Below, piece by piece: positions 40,996-49,060 of a DNA stretch of 64,000 nucleotides. A model generated the notes under the pieces. The model ran no database searches and was not told the DNA's origin. It worked only from the letters and a program-made list of their open reading frames with translations. Every line of letters begins with the position of its first letter. Positions within the stretch are counted from its first letter, which is position 1. The position numbers and the translations under genes were made by a program. This DNA comes from JAODBQ01 sp047602055 (lineage in GTDB: Bacteria; Actinomycetota; Acidimicrobiia; Acidimicrobiales; Ilumatobacteraceae): positions 4,774,001-4,838,000 of the forward strand of contig JASGIG010000001.1 of NCBI GenBank assembly GCA_047602055.1, written 5' to 3'.

Positions 40996-42234
40996 CTACG
41001 GCGCGGCCGCGGGCGCGGCCACCGTCGTGACCGGGGCCTCGGTCGTCGCCGGCGCCACCGTGGTGGCCGGCGCCGGCGTCGTGGTGGGCTTCGGCTTGGC
41101 CGTCGTCGTGGTGGTGGTGGCCGGCAGCGTGGTCGGCGCCGGCTTCGTCGTGGTGGTCGCCGCCGGTGCCGTGGTGGTCGGGGCGATCGTCGTGCTCGTC
41201 GTCGTCGTGGCGTCCGGGTCCTTGAAGTTGAACGACGGCAGCGACTCCTTCTTGGTGTAGTCCTCGGGCTGCTTGCCGTCCTGGCCCCAGACGTAGACCT
41301 TGTCGCCCTTCTTCAGGAGCGTGGCGAGGTTCTTCGACAGCGTCCGGTTGATCCGCACGCAGCCGTGCGACGCGGGATACAGCGGGATCTCGTTGGCGCC
41401 GTGGATGGCGATGCCGTAGTTGAAGTACGCCGGGTCCCACATCCCGCCGAGCGGGCTGACGTGGTGGCCCTCGGCGAAGCGCTGGATCGTGAAGATGCCA
41501 CCGGGCGTCTTGGCGTAGGCGCACTCGGCCCTCTTGATCGGCTCCGGCAACGGGTTGCCCTCGATGTCGGTGTCGTAGGTGGCCGTCTCGCACCACTTCT
41601 GCGGGGTGCCGTCGTCGTTCTGCAGGCCGGTGGAGATGTGGGCGACGAGCACCGGCTGGTCGTCGGTGAAGATGGCCATCACCTGCTGGGGCACGTAGAT
41701 CTCGACGTGGGTCGAGCCGACCCCCGTCGGGCGCAGCGGCTGCACGACGATGTCGTCCTGCATCCGCTGCCACATCTCGTCGGTGACCACCCCGGTGGCG
41801 TCGGCGCGCGGCGTCCCCAGGATCAGCTTCTCGAACGCGTAGACCGCCTGCTGGCTGGTGCCTCCGAACTTGCCGTCGATCGGGCCCGGATCGAAGCCGA
41901 GGTCCTTCAGCCGCTGCTGGACGGTGGTGACCTCCTGGCCGGACGACCCGTTCTTGATCGACGCGGACAGGTTGGTCTTCGGCACCGTCGGCTGGGTCTC
42001 GACGACGGTCGGCGCGGTCACCGACGCCAGCGCCGGGTCGACCACCGAGGCCGACACCGCCGTGACCGTGCCGTCCGACGTGGCATTGGAGGCATCGCCC
42101 CGACCGGCGAGCCCGATGCCGACCACCACGGCGACGACCGCCACGGCTGCGCCAGCGGGAAGCCAGCGGCGCAGATCCGACCCACCCGCCTCACGCCGGC
42201 GGGATGGCTTGGGTTCGTTGCTCGCGCTGTTCAC
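40996..42234 (-). CDS. L,D-transpeptidase (YkuD) with peptidoglycan-binding domain
   Basis: 412 aa. One N-terminal membrane helix (~23-43), PG_binding_1 domain at ~100-155 (VQQRLKDLGFDPGPIDGKFG), YkuD catalytic domain at ~175-320 with HGxx in YGIAIHGANEIPLYPASHGC (Cys nucleophile in SHGCVRINR), and a ~80-residue Thr/Pro/Ala/Lys-rich tail. Forms 3-3 crosslinks or anchors proteins in the cell wall. GTG 42234 has GGAG 6 nt upstream; a TAGGCT at 42266-42261 may be the -10 box. Confidence 0.92.
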   Translation of the reverse strand: MNSASNEPKPSRRREAGGSDLRRWLPAGAAVAVVAVVVGIGLAGRGDASNATSDGTVTAVSASVVDPALASVTAPTVVETQPTVPKTNLSASIKNGSSGQEVTTVQQRLKDLGFDPGPIDGKFGGTSQQAVYAFEKLILGTPRADATGVVTDEMWQRMQDDIVVQPLRPTGVGSTHVEIYVPQQVMAIFTDDQPVLVAHISTGLQNDDGTPQKWCETATYDTDIEGNPLPEPIKRAECAYAKTPGGIFTIQRFAEGHHVSPLGGMWDPAYFNYGIAIHGANEIPLYPASHGCVRINRTLSKNLATLLKKGDKVYVWGQDGKQPEDYTKKESLPSFNFKDPDATTTTSTTIAPTTTAPAATTTTKPAPTTLPATTTTTTAKPKPTTTPAPATTVAPATTEAPVTTVAAPAAAP

Positions 42235-42294
42235 TGATCTCCGACCTGGATGACCCGGCGAGCCTACCAGTGGCCCCCACCGCGCGGCCCGCGG

Positions 42295-43077
42295 TCAGGC
42301 GCCCTGCAAGGGGGTGATGTTGCGCAGTTCACGTTGCAGCTCGAACATCTCGCGCACGATCGTGCGGATCACCCGGAATGACGCCAGCGTGCTCTCGCCA
42401 CGGGTCCGCGGGAAGTAGTCGACGCCGAACTGGATGACCTGGTAGCCGAGCTTGCGGGCCCGGATGATCAGCTCGGCATCGATGAACGAGCCCTCGCTGC
42501 GCAGCTCGACGTGCTCGAAGATCTGCCGCCGGCACAGCTTGAACGCGAAGTTGATGTCGCGCATCCGCACCCCGAACAGGCGGCGGATCAGGGCGTTGTA
42601 GAAGAACGTGTAGATCGCCCGCGAGGCGCCCTCGCCGGTGCGGTCGAAGCGGTAGGCGGAGACGATGTCGGCGTCGTAGTAGCGCAGCAGGCGGATGGCG
42701 TGCCCGGCCTCGGCCATGTCGAAGGGCAGGTCGGCGTCGCTGTACAGGACGATGTCGCCCGTGGCGGTGGCGAAGCCGGTCTTCATCGCCCCTCCGAGCT
42801 TGCGGTTCACCGGGTGGTGGACGGCGACGACGTGCGGATCCGCGGCGGCCAGCTCGTCGGCGAGGCGCGGGGTCGCGTCGGTGGACGCGTCGTCGACGAC
42901 GACGACCTCGTAGTCGAGGATCTGGCCGGCCTCGACGAGGGCGACGCACTCGGTGACCGCGGCCCCGACGGCACGCTCGACGTAGTCCTGCTCGTTCCAC
43001 ATCGGCAGGAAGATGCTCAGCTTCCTGAACGGCTCGGTGGCCTGCGCCTGACGAGCGCCGCGCGCCTGATCCGTCAC
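42295..43077 (-). CDS. Family 2 glycosyltransferase
   Basis: 260 aa GT-A fold enzyme without membrane helices. LSIFLPMWNEQDYVERAVGA, VVVVDDASTDATPRLADEL, LGGAMKTGFATATGDIVLYS and the DxD motif DADLPFD are typical of dolichyl/polyprenyl-phosphate mannosyl- or glucosyltransferases. Transfers a sugar from a nucleotide donor, probably onto polyprenyl phosphate. GTG 43077 is set by TACCCT 7 nt upstream (minus strand). The neighbouring L,D-transpeptidase suggests cell-envelope work, but they are not clearly one operon. Confidence 0.88.
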   Translation of the reverse strand: MTDQARGARQAQATEPFRKLSIFLPMWNEQDYVERAVGAAVTECVALVEAGQILDYEVVVVDDASTDATPRLADELAAADPHVVAVHHPVNRKLGGAMKTGFATATGDIVLYSDADLPFDMAEAGHAIRLLRYYDADIVSAYRFDRTGEGASRAIYTFFYNALIRRLFGVRMRDINFAFKLCRRQIFEHVELRSEGSFIDAELIIRARKLGYQVIQFGVDYFPRTRGESTLASFRVIRTIVREMFELQRELRNITPLQGA

Positions 43078-43084
43078 CCGCAGC

Positions 43085-43090
43085 AGGGTA
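43085..43090 (-). promoter_or_regulatory. -10 box TACCCT (minus strand) for start at 43077
   Basis: Minus-strand TACCCT, 7 nt before GTG 43077. Confidence 0.5.
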
Positions 43091-43116
43091 CCGGCCTGCT
43101 CAGATGGTCGGGACTG

Positions 43117-43180
43117 GCCTCCGCTGCGCTTCGGCTGCTCCCTCCTGCGGCTCGTCGCTGGCGCTTCCCTCGCCGCCGGA
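43117..43180 (+). repeat. Degenerate R1-like repeat
   Basis: Keeps CCTCCGCTGCGCTTCGGCT but the rest has drifted. Lies between divergent genes. Confidence 0.4.
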
Positions 43181-43200
43181 CGCGCCGGACCGGCGGCCAG

Positions 43201-43206
43201 TATCGT
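43201..43206 (+). promoter_or_regulatory. -10 box TATCGT for leaderless start at 43215
   Basis: TATCGT, 8 nt before GTG 43215. Confidence 0.5.
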
Positions 43207-43214
43207 GACCAGCC

Positions 43215-43739
43215 GTGACGTTGCCGAGCCCGCCGCCGGTGCCCGGCCAGTCCGGTCCGCTGCTCCCGCCGCCCGGGCCGCCACCACCGCCAGCCGTCCT
43301 CCCGCCGCCTACGCCGGCGACCGCCGCCGGCCCGACACCGGTCGCCCCGGAACCACTGCGGCCCGGGCAGCTCACCCCGGGCTGGAAGATGGTGCTGATC
43401 TGCGGATGGGTGGGCGTGATCCTCGGGTTCGCCGCCGTGTGGAAGAGCTCGTGGACGCTCGGCTTCTCCACGTGGTGGCTCGGCCCGCAGGCCAGCCCAC
43501 GGTTCTTCGGGCTGCTGATCCTGCCGTTCCTGCTGCCGCTGGGGATGGTCCTGCTGGCGCTCGGCAACGTGCGCTACGCGGCGTTCGCCGGGATCGTCGC
43601 CGGCCTCGCCACTGCGCTGATCGGCTGGGCCGACATCGGCCGCCAGGACAAGTTCGCCGCCGTCGAGCTGGCCCTCGCCGGCGCCGGGTTCCTGATCTCC
43701 GCCGCCTGCCTGGCCGGGATGGCCCGCCGCCCCGTCTGA
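43215..43739 (+). CDS. Membrane protein with proline-rich N-terminus
   Basis: 174 aa. Residues 1-55 are extremely Pro-rich (LLPPPGPPPPPAVLPPP), then four predicted membrane helices (MVLICGWVGVILGFAAVW, FFGLLILPFLLPLGMVLLAL, YAAFAGIVAGLATALIGW, AAVELALAGAGFLISAACL). No family recognised. The Pro-rich tail is probably cytoplasmic or extracytoplasmic linker sequence. Start by the -10 box 8 nt upstream. Confidence 0.7.
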   Translation: MTLPSPPPVPGQSGPLLPPPGPPPPPAVLPPPTPATAAGPTPVAPEPLRPGQLTPGWKMVLICGWVGVILGFAAVWKSSWTLGFSTWWLGPQASPRFFGLLILPFLLPLGMVLLALGNVRYAAFAGIVAGLATALIGWADIGRQDKFAAVELALAGAGFLISAACLAGMARRPV

Positions 43740-43740
43740 T

Positions 43741-43826
43741 GCTCGTGCTCGGGTCGCAGCCAAGCTGCTCCCCGCACCTGCCGTGCTCGCCGCCTCCGCT
43801 GCGCTTCGGCGCTCGCCGCGTCTCGG
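43741..43826 (+). repeat. R1 dispersed repeat
   Basis: Well-preserved R1 copy just upstream of argG, with the GGTCGCAGCCAAGCTGCTCC and GCTGCGCTTCGGCGCTCGCC blocks. Confidence 0.8.
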
Positions 43827-43852
43827 ACGACTGCTCGCTTCCGTCGCATCGG

Positions 43853-43858
43853 TAGGTT
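43853..43858 (+). promoter_or_regulatory. -10 box TAGGTT for leaderless start at 43867
   Basis: TAGGTT, 8 nt before ATG 43867. Confidence 0.5.
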
Positions 43859-43866
43859 CCCTCCCC

Positions 43867-45219
43867 ATGTCGCAGTCGCAATCGCAGGGAAGGGTGCTCA
43901 CGGCGTTGCCCGTGGGCGAGAAGGTCGGCATCGCGTTCAGCGGTGGCCTCGACACCTCGGCGGCGGTCGCCTGGATGCGCGAGAAGGGGGCGATCCCCTA
44001 CTGCTACACGGCCGACCTCGGCCAGCCCGACGAGCCCGACCTCGCCGGCGTGCCGGTGCGCGCCAAGGAGTACGGCGCCGAGCAGGCCCGGGTGGTCGAC
44101 TGCACCACCGAGCTGGTCCACGAGGGACTCGTCGCCCTGCAGTGCGGGGCGTTCCACATCACCACCGCCGGCAAGACGTACTTCAACACCACCCCGCTCG
44201 GCCGGGCGGTCACCGGCACGCTGCTGGTGCGGGCGATGCAGGACGACGGCGTCGACATCTGGGGCGACGGCAGCACCTACAAGGGCAACGACATCGAGCG
44301 CTTCTACCGCTACGGCCTGCTGGTCAACCCCAACCTGCGGATCTACAAGCCGTGGCTCGACGAGCAGTTCGTCGGCGAGCTGGGCGGGCGCGACGAGATG
44401 AGCGAGTTCCTCACGTCGCGGAATCTGCCGTACCGGGCGTCGAAGGAGAAGGCCTACTCGACCGACGCCAACATCTGGGGGGCGACGCACGAGGCCAAGC
44501 TGCTCGAGGAGCTGTCCACGGGGATGGACATCGTCTCGCCGATCATGGGGGTCGCGCACTACGACGAGTCGGTGGCGATCGCCGCCGAGGAGATCCGCGT
44601 CGAGTTCGTCGAAGGCTTCCCCGTCGCCCTGAACGGCCGCACGTTCGAGTCGCAGGTCGAGCTGGTCCACGAGGCCAACGCGGTCGGCGGGCGCCACGGC
44701 CTGGGGATGAGCGACCAGATCGAGAACCGGATCATCGAGGCCAAGTCGCGTGGCATCTACGAGGGGCCCGGGCTGGCGCTGCTGCACATCGCCTACGAGC
44801 GGCTGGTGACGGCGATCCACAACGAGGGGACGATCGAGAACTACCGGACGATGGGCCGGCGCCTCGGCCGACTGCTGTACGAGGGCCGCTGGTTCGACCC
44901 CCAGAGCCTGATGCTGCGCGAGCCGCTGATGCGCTGGGTGGGCTCGGCGATCACCGGCGAGGTGACGGTGCGGCTGCGCCGCGGCGACGACTACACGATC
45001 CTCGACACCACCGGCCCGCACCTGACGTACGCGCCCGAGCGGCTGAGCATGGAGAAGGTCGACGACGCCCCGTTCGGGCCGCTCGACCGGATCGGGCAGC
45101 TGACGATGCGCAACCTCGACATCGACGACAGCCGCGCCAAGCTCGACGTCTACCGCAACGCCGGCACCCTGTCGAGCAGCTCCCTGCTGGAGCTCGAGGG
45201 CGGCACCCCCGACTCGTGA
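43867..45219 (+). CDS. argG: Argininosuccinate synthase
   Basis: 450 aa enzyme of arginine biosynthesis, joining citrulline and aspartate with ATP. The PP-loop is KVGIAFSGGLDTSAAVAWM near residue 20. Substrate motifs: TYFNTTPLGRAVTGTLLV, DGSTYKGNDIERFYRYGL, NIWGATHEAKLLEELSTGMD. The length and sequence fit the longer, E. coli ArgG-like subclass rather than the ~400-aa type common in actinobacteria. No other arg gene is nearby. The start follows a TAGGTT box by 8 nt; a 16-bp hairpin follows the stop. Confidence 0.95.
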   Translation: MSQSQSQGRVLTALPVGEKVGIAFSGGLDTSAAVAWMREKGAIPYCYTADLGQPDEPDLAGVPVRAKEYGAEQARVVDCTTELVHEGLVALQCGAFHITTAGKTYFNTTPLGRAVTGTLLVRAMQDDGVDIWGDGSTYKGNDIERFYRYGLLVNPNLRIYKPWLDEQFVGELGGRDEMSEFLTSRNLPYRASKEKAYSTDANIWGATHEAKLLEELSTGMDIVSPIMGVAHYDESVAIAAEEIRVEFVEGFPVALNGRTFESQVELVHEANAVGGRHGLGMSDQIENRIIEAKSRGIYEGPGLALLHIAYERLVTAIHNEGTIENYRTMGRRLGRLLYEGRWFDPQSLMLREPLMRWVGSAITGEVTVRLRRGDDYTILDTTGPHLTYAPERLSMEKVDDAPFGPLDRIGQLTMRNLDIDDSRAKLDVYRNAGTLSSSSLLELEGGTPDS

Positions 45220-45258
45220 GATGAGTGATGAGCCGGACGCTTCGGCTCATCACTCATC
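45220..45258 (+). terminator. Perfect 16-bp hairpin after argG
   Basis: GATGAGTGATGAGCCG and its exact complement separated by GACGCTT, beginning at the last base of the argG stop. No U-tract; probably an intrinsic terminator of the high-GC kind. Confidence 0.6.
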
Positions 45259-45284
45259 GCGTTGGGCGCGCGACACTTGACGGC

Positions 45285-45635
45285 ATGAAGCCGGCCGGGG
45301 TGCATCACGTCTCGATCAACGTCAGCGACGTCGCCGCCGCGAAGGAGTTCTACGTCGGCGTGCTCGGCCTCACCGAGCGCGCCGACCGGCCGGACTTCGG
45401 CTTCGGCGGGGCGTGGCTCGACCTCGGCGGTCAGCAGGTCCACCTCATCGAGGGCACCGTGCCCGACGGGCTCGGCCAGCACTTCGCGATCGCCGTCGAC
45501 GACCTCGACGGCGTCGTCGCCGAGCTGCGTGGCCGGGGCATCAGGGTCAGCGATCCGAAGCCCGTCGCCACCAGCCGCCAGTCGTTCCTCAAGGACCCGA
45601 GCGGCAACCTGGTCGAGCTGCAACAGGCGAGCTGA
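45285..45635 (+). CDS. VOC family (glyoxalase/bleomycin-resistance fold) protein
   Basis: 116 aa, a single pair of beta-alpha-beta-beta-beta modules. HHVSINVSDVAAAKEFYVGV, LGGQQVHLIEG, HFAIAVDDLDGVVAEL and FLKDPSGNLVELQQ are typical metal-binding VOC positions. Members isomerise, cleave or sequester small molecules; the substrate is unknown. GACACT lies 7 nt before ATG 45285, a weak leaderless -10. Confidence 0.88.
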   Translation: MKPAGVHHVSINVSDVAAAKEFYVGVLGLTERADRPDFGFGGAWLDLGGQQVHLIEGTVPDGLGQHFAIAVDDLDGVVAELRGRGIRVSDPKPVATSRQSFLKDPSGNLVELQQAS

Positions 45636-45638
45636 CAT

Positions 45639-45700
45639 CCGTGCTCCGCCCGCCGCGCTCGCCATCTCCGCTGCCGCTTCTGCACTCGCCGCGCCTCGGA
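45639..45700 (+). repeat. Degenerate R1-like repeat
   Basis: CGCGCTCGCCATCTCCGCTG block resembles R1 between the convergent VOC and HAD genes. Confidence 0.4.
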
Positions 45701-45719
45701 TCACTGCCGACCTCGCGCG

Positions 45720-46508
45720 TCACCCGTTCTCGGCGAGCAGGCGCTCGATCGCCCGGCCGACGCCGTCGTCGGTGTTCGCCGCGGTGACGAACGTCGCTGC
45801 CGCCTGCACGAGGACGTCGGCCTGGCCCATCGCCACGCTCGTGCCGGCGACGCGGAACATCTCGACGTCGGTCTCCGAGTCGCCCATCGCCGCCACCTCC
45901 GACGGGTCGAGGCCGACGTCGGCGCAGGCCACCCGCAGCGCCCGGCCCTTGTCGGCGCCGGCACCGGTGATCGTCAGGACGGGCTGGCCGTGCCCGGTCA
46001 TCGACACCAGGAAGCGGGCCTCGTCCGCCCACTTCGGGGCGACCTCGTCGAGCAGGCGCCTGGTGATCTCCTCGCCGAACACGAGCACGGTCCGCGGCGT
46101 CGCCTCGGCCTCCGCGAGCGAGTCGACGAGGCGGACCTCCGGCAGCCACGCCGAGCGGGCCCCGACGACGGCGATGTCCCGCTCCTCGTAGACCATGACG
46201 AGGCCGTCGTGCCCGTCGCACGCCGCGTACACGTCCGCCGCGCAGGCCGCCGGCACGCGGACGTCGAGCAGGTCGGCGCCGTCACGCAGCCGGCGGACCT
46301 CGGCACCCGAACAGGCGATCACCGGGTCCGTGAGGCCCAGCTCGTGGGCGGTGCGCTCGGCGAGCTGGTACCAGCGGGCCGTCGCCAGGATCACCGGCCA
46401 CCCGGCATCGACCGCCGCGGCGACGGCGGCCCGGTCGCGCTCGCCGATCGTGTCGTCGGGACGCAGCAGCGTGCCGTCGAGGTCGAGCGCCAGCCCACGT
46501 ACCGCCAT
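45720..46508 (-). CDS. HAD-superfamily (Cof-like) phosphatase
   Basis: 262 aa. Motif I LALDLDGTLL with both Asp, motif II region VILATARWYQLAERTAHELG, and motif IV VAAMGDSETDVEMFRVAG. The C2-type cap domain lies between. Cof-like members dephosphorylate sugar phosphates and cofactors. ATG 46508 is chosen because TACGGT lies exactly 7 nt upstream on the minus strand; ATG 46517 would sit inside the promoter. Divergent from the LLM gene, sharing an overlapping promoter. Confidence 0.9.
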   Translation of the reverse strand: MAVRGLALDLDGTLLRPDDTIGERDRAAVAAAVDAGWPVILATARWYQLAERTAHELGLTDPVIACSGAEVRRLRDGADLLDVRVPAACAADVYAACDGHDGLVMVYEERDIAVVGARSAWLPEVRLVDSLAEAEATPRTVLVFGEEITRRLLDEVAPKWADEARFLVSMTGHGQPVLTITGAGADKGRALRVACADVGLDPSEVAAMGDSETDVEMFRVAGTSVAMGQADVLVQAAATFVTAANTDDGVGRAIERLLAENG

Positions 46509-46515
46509 GGTCCAC

Positions 46516-46525
46516 ACCGTAGGGT
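46516..46525. promoter_or_regulatory. Overlapping bidirectional -10 elements (ACCGTAGGGT)
   Basis: Plus strand TAGGGT (46520-46525) ends 7 nt before ATG 46533. Minus strand TACGGT (46521-46516) ends 7 nt before ATG 46508. The hexamers share the central TA, as at 6454-6463. Confidence 0.6.
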
Positions 46526-46532
46526 GCGCCGC

Positions 46533-46550
46533 ATGGAGTCACGTCGATGA
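46533..46550 (+). CDS. Five-codon leader ORF (MESRR) overlapping the LLM start
   Basis: ATG 46533 is 7 nt after a TAGGGT box, so the transcript would begin at this codon. The ORF stops at TGA 46548-46550, overlapping the LLM ATG 46547 as ATGA. GGAG at 46535-46538 could also act simply as the ribosome site for the LLM gene. Confidence 0.35.
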   Translation: MESRR

Positions 46551-47470
46551 CGACGTTCGGCATCGCCATCCCGCAGACGGTCGGCCCGTCCGGCTTCGAC
46601 GGCGACGCCGTCCGCTCGCTGCTGCACCGGGCCGAGGAACTCGGCTACGACAGCGCGTGGACGAGCGAGGCGGTGATCGGCGGCAGCGCCGACCTCGCCC
46701 CGCTGGAGGTGCTGGCATACGCGGCGGCGTGCACGACGCGGATCCGGCTCGGCTGCGCGGTGATCGTCAGCTCGGTGGCCAGCCCGGTGCACCTGGCCAA
46801 GAGCATCGCCTCGGTCGACCAGCTCAGCCACGGGCGGCTGGAGATCGGCCTCGGCCACGGCGGCGGGTTCCGCCAGTTCGGTGCGTTCGGTGTCGACAAG
46901 GCCTCGTTCGTCGCCCGGTTCAACGAGGGGCTGGCGCTGATGCGACGGCTGTGGACCGACGAGCGGGTCGACTTCGACGGGCGCTTCTGGCAGCTGTCCG
47001 GCGTGACGATGGCGCCCAAGCCGGTCCAGGCCGGCGGCCCACCGATCTGGTTCGGTGGCTCGCACCCGGCGGCGCTGCGCCGCACCGTCGCCCACGCCGA
47101 CGGCTTCATCGGCGCCGGCTCGCAGCCGACCTCCCGCTTCGTCGAGCAGATGGCGGTGTTGCGTGCGGCGCTCGACGAGGCCGGGCGCGACCCTGCGACG
47201 CTGCGCATCGCCAAGCGGGTGTACCTCACCGTCGACGACGACGTCGCCCGGGCGCGGGAACGGACGTCGGCCGCGCTGGACGCGATCTACGGCCAGTACG
47301 GGTTGCGCAACCTGCTGGCCGTCGCCGTCGTCGGGACGCCGGACGACGTGGCCGCCGGCCTGCGTGAGGTGATCGACGCCGGCGCGGACCTGGTCGTCCT
47401 CAACCCGATGTTCGACGACGCCGAGCAACTCGAACGCCTCACCGCCGACGTCCTCCCCCAACTCGCCTGA
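46547..47470 (+). CDS. LLM-class (F420- or FMN-dependent) oxidoreductase
   Basis: 307 aa TIM barrel. TFGIAIPQTVGPSGFDGDAV, AEELGYDSAWTSEAVIGGSA, TRIRLGCAVIVSSVASPVHL, LSHGRLEIGLGHGGGFRQFG, PKPVQAGGPPIWFGGSHPAA match the luciferase-like family. In actinobacteria the cofactor is usually F420; the substrate is unknown. ATG 46547 has GGAG 8 nt upstream, inside a very short leader that also encodes MESRR. Unrelated in detail to the LLM protein at 21.4 kb. Confidence 0.9.
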   Translation: MTTFGIAIPQTVGPSGFDGDAVRSLLHRAEELGYDSAWTSEAVIGGSADLAPLEVLAYAAACTTRIRLGCAVIVSSVASPVHLAKSIASVDQLSHGRLEIGLGHGGGFRQFGAFGVDKASFVARFNEGLALMRRLWTDERVDFDGRFWQLSGVTMAPKPVQAGGPPIWFGGSHPAALRRTVAHADGFIGAGSQPTSRFVEQMAVLRAALDEAGRDPATLRIAKRVYLTVDDDVARARERTSAALDAIYGQYGLRNLLAVAVVGTPDDVAAGLREVIDAGADLVVLNPMFDDAEQLERLTADVLPQLA

Positions 47471-47581
47471 CGATCTCCCCGGAGCGCGGTCGCCGGCCCG
47501 GCAGCGGGCTCGACCCCGTCAGGGCATCACCGGAACGATCTCGGGTCAGAGGCTGACAAGGTCCGTTCACTCGACGTGTCC

Positions 47582-47719
47582 TGTCGCGCCCTGACCGGCA
47601 AGTCTCCGGTCGGGACGCGACAAGACCCGCGAGAACAGTCGCGGTGACGGACCACGCTGCGGTTGCAACCAGCCGACCCTGTCGCGCCCTGACCGGCAAG
47701 TTCCGGTCGGGACGCGACA
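47582..47719. repeat. R2 palindrome pair (units at 47582 and 47680)
   Basis: Units start 98 bp apart, as at 29.5 kb; 57-nt spacer. Stems read CGCGCCCTGACCGG with one C-A mismatch. Both units share a 3' flank GAGAACAGTCGC. Nothing else is seen in 47471-47780. Confidence 0.85.
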
Positions 47720-47780
47720 GGACCCGGGAGAACAGTCGCTCGACGGGCGGCCGGTACGGCCTTGTCAGTCGCGTCGAACC

Positions 47781-48875
47781 TCAACGGGTTCGGGCGGCGG
47801 CGATGAGGGCCGCGAGGAGCTCGGTGCGCGGCACCAACGTGTCGACGAGGACGTGCTCGTGGTCGGCGTGGGCGCCGCCGCCGACGGCGCCGAGGCCGTC
47901 GAGGGTGGGGACGCCGATCGCTGCGGTGAAGTTGCCGTCGCTGCCGCCGCCGACGGCGATCCCGACAGGCACCGGCTGGCCGATCCGTTCGGCGGCGGCG
48001 ACGGCCAGCGGGAACAGCGTCGCCGAAGCGGACTCGTGCATCGGCGGCCGCCCGATGCCGCCGCCGACCTCGATCGCCGCGCCCTCGATCGTCGTCGCCA
48101 GCGAGGCCATCAGCGCCTCGACGCGCTCCTTCTCACCCGGCTCGACGACGCGCACGTCGACGCTGAAGCGGGCCTCGGCCGGCACGACGTTGTCGGCGGT
48201 CCCCGCCGAGGCGACGGTCGGCGTCACCGTCGTTCCAGTGACCGGATCGCCGAACGTGGCGATCCGCCCGATCAGCTCGGCGGCGGCGACGAGGGCGTTG
48301 ATCCCCTTCTCCGGCTCCAGCCCGGCGTGGGCGGCGCGGCCGTGGACGAGCACCTCGAACGTGCCGGTGCCCTTGCGGCCGGTCTTCAGCGCACCGCCGT
48401 CGGCGCTCGGCTCCAGCACGAGCACCGCCCCGCACGCCGCGGCGCGCTCCTCGATCAGGCCGCGCGACGTCGTCGAGCCGATCTCCTCATCGCTGTTGAC
48501 GAGCAGCTCGACGCCGGAACGGTCGTCGAGCGACGCCAACGCGTGGATCGCCTGGACGAGCCCGGCCTTCATGTCGAACACGCCCGGCCCCGTCACCCGC
48601 CCGTCGGCGACGGCGAACGGCCGCGCCGCCAAGGTGCCGGCCGGGAAGACCGTGTCGTGATGCCCGACCAGCAGCAGGCGCGGCGCGCCGCCACCGGACC
48701 AGTGCACGTGCGGCCCGTTCGGCCCGTCGACCAGCCGGGTGATGCCCCCGAGCCGCTCGTCGAGCAGTGCGCCCAGCACCTCGGCCGAGCGGCGGATCCG
48801 CCCGACGTCGGCCGACGGTGACTCCACCGTCACCAGCGTCTCCAGGTCGGCGAGGATCACGTCGAGGTCGGGCAC
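47781..48875 (-). CDS. M20 family metallopeptidase (glutamate carboxypeptidase-like)
   Basis: 364 aa di-zinc hydrolase. Ligands and catalytic residues: LLVGHHDTVFPAGTL (His, Asp), VTGPGVFDMKAGLVQAIHAL (bridging Asp), LLVNSDEEIGSTTSRGL (Glu pair), VLEPSADGGALKTGRKGTG, dimerisation lid HGRAAHAGLEPEKGINAL, and the last His in GAVGGGAHADHEHVLVD. Closest in style to CPG2-type carboxypeptidases that release C-terminal glutamate. GTG 48875 is preferred; an ATG at 48923 is possible but has an unlikely N-terminus. Confidence 0.9.
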   Translation of the reverse strand: MPDLDVILADLETLVTVESPSADVGRIRRSAEVLGALLDERLGGITRLVDGPNGPHVHWSGGGAPRLLLVGHHDTVFPAGTLAARPFAVADGRVTGPGVFDMKAGLVQAIHALASLDDRSGVELLVNSDEEIGSTTSRGLIEERAAACGAVLVLEPSADGGALKTGRKGTGTFEVLVHGRAAHAGLEPEKGINALVAAAELIGRIATFGDPVTGTTVTPTVASAGTADNVVPAEARFSVDVRVVEPGEKERVEALMASLATTIEGAAIEVGGGIGRPPMHESASATLFPLAVAAAERIGQPVPVGIAVGGGSDGNFTAAIGVPTLDGLGAVGGGAHADHEHVLVDTLVPRTELLAALIAAARTR

Positions 48876-49060
48876 GCCGCCATGCTGCCACGACGGCTTC
48901 ACCGGTGCTCCGACCGCCAGCACCCGTCAGCGGCGTCGCGGCCCTCCGCCGACATGTTCCGAAGGACAAGTCGCGGCGGAGCCTTGAGCGAGCGGCGCGA
49001 TCTCGGTTGGATGGCTGCGTGCTCGATCCTGTGGCTGGCGAACATCGGCAAGAACCGCTC

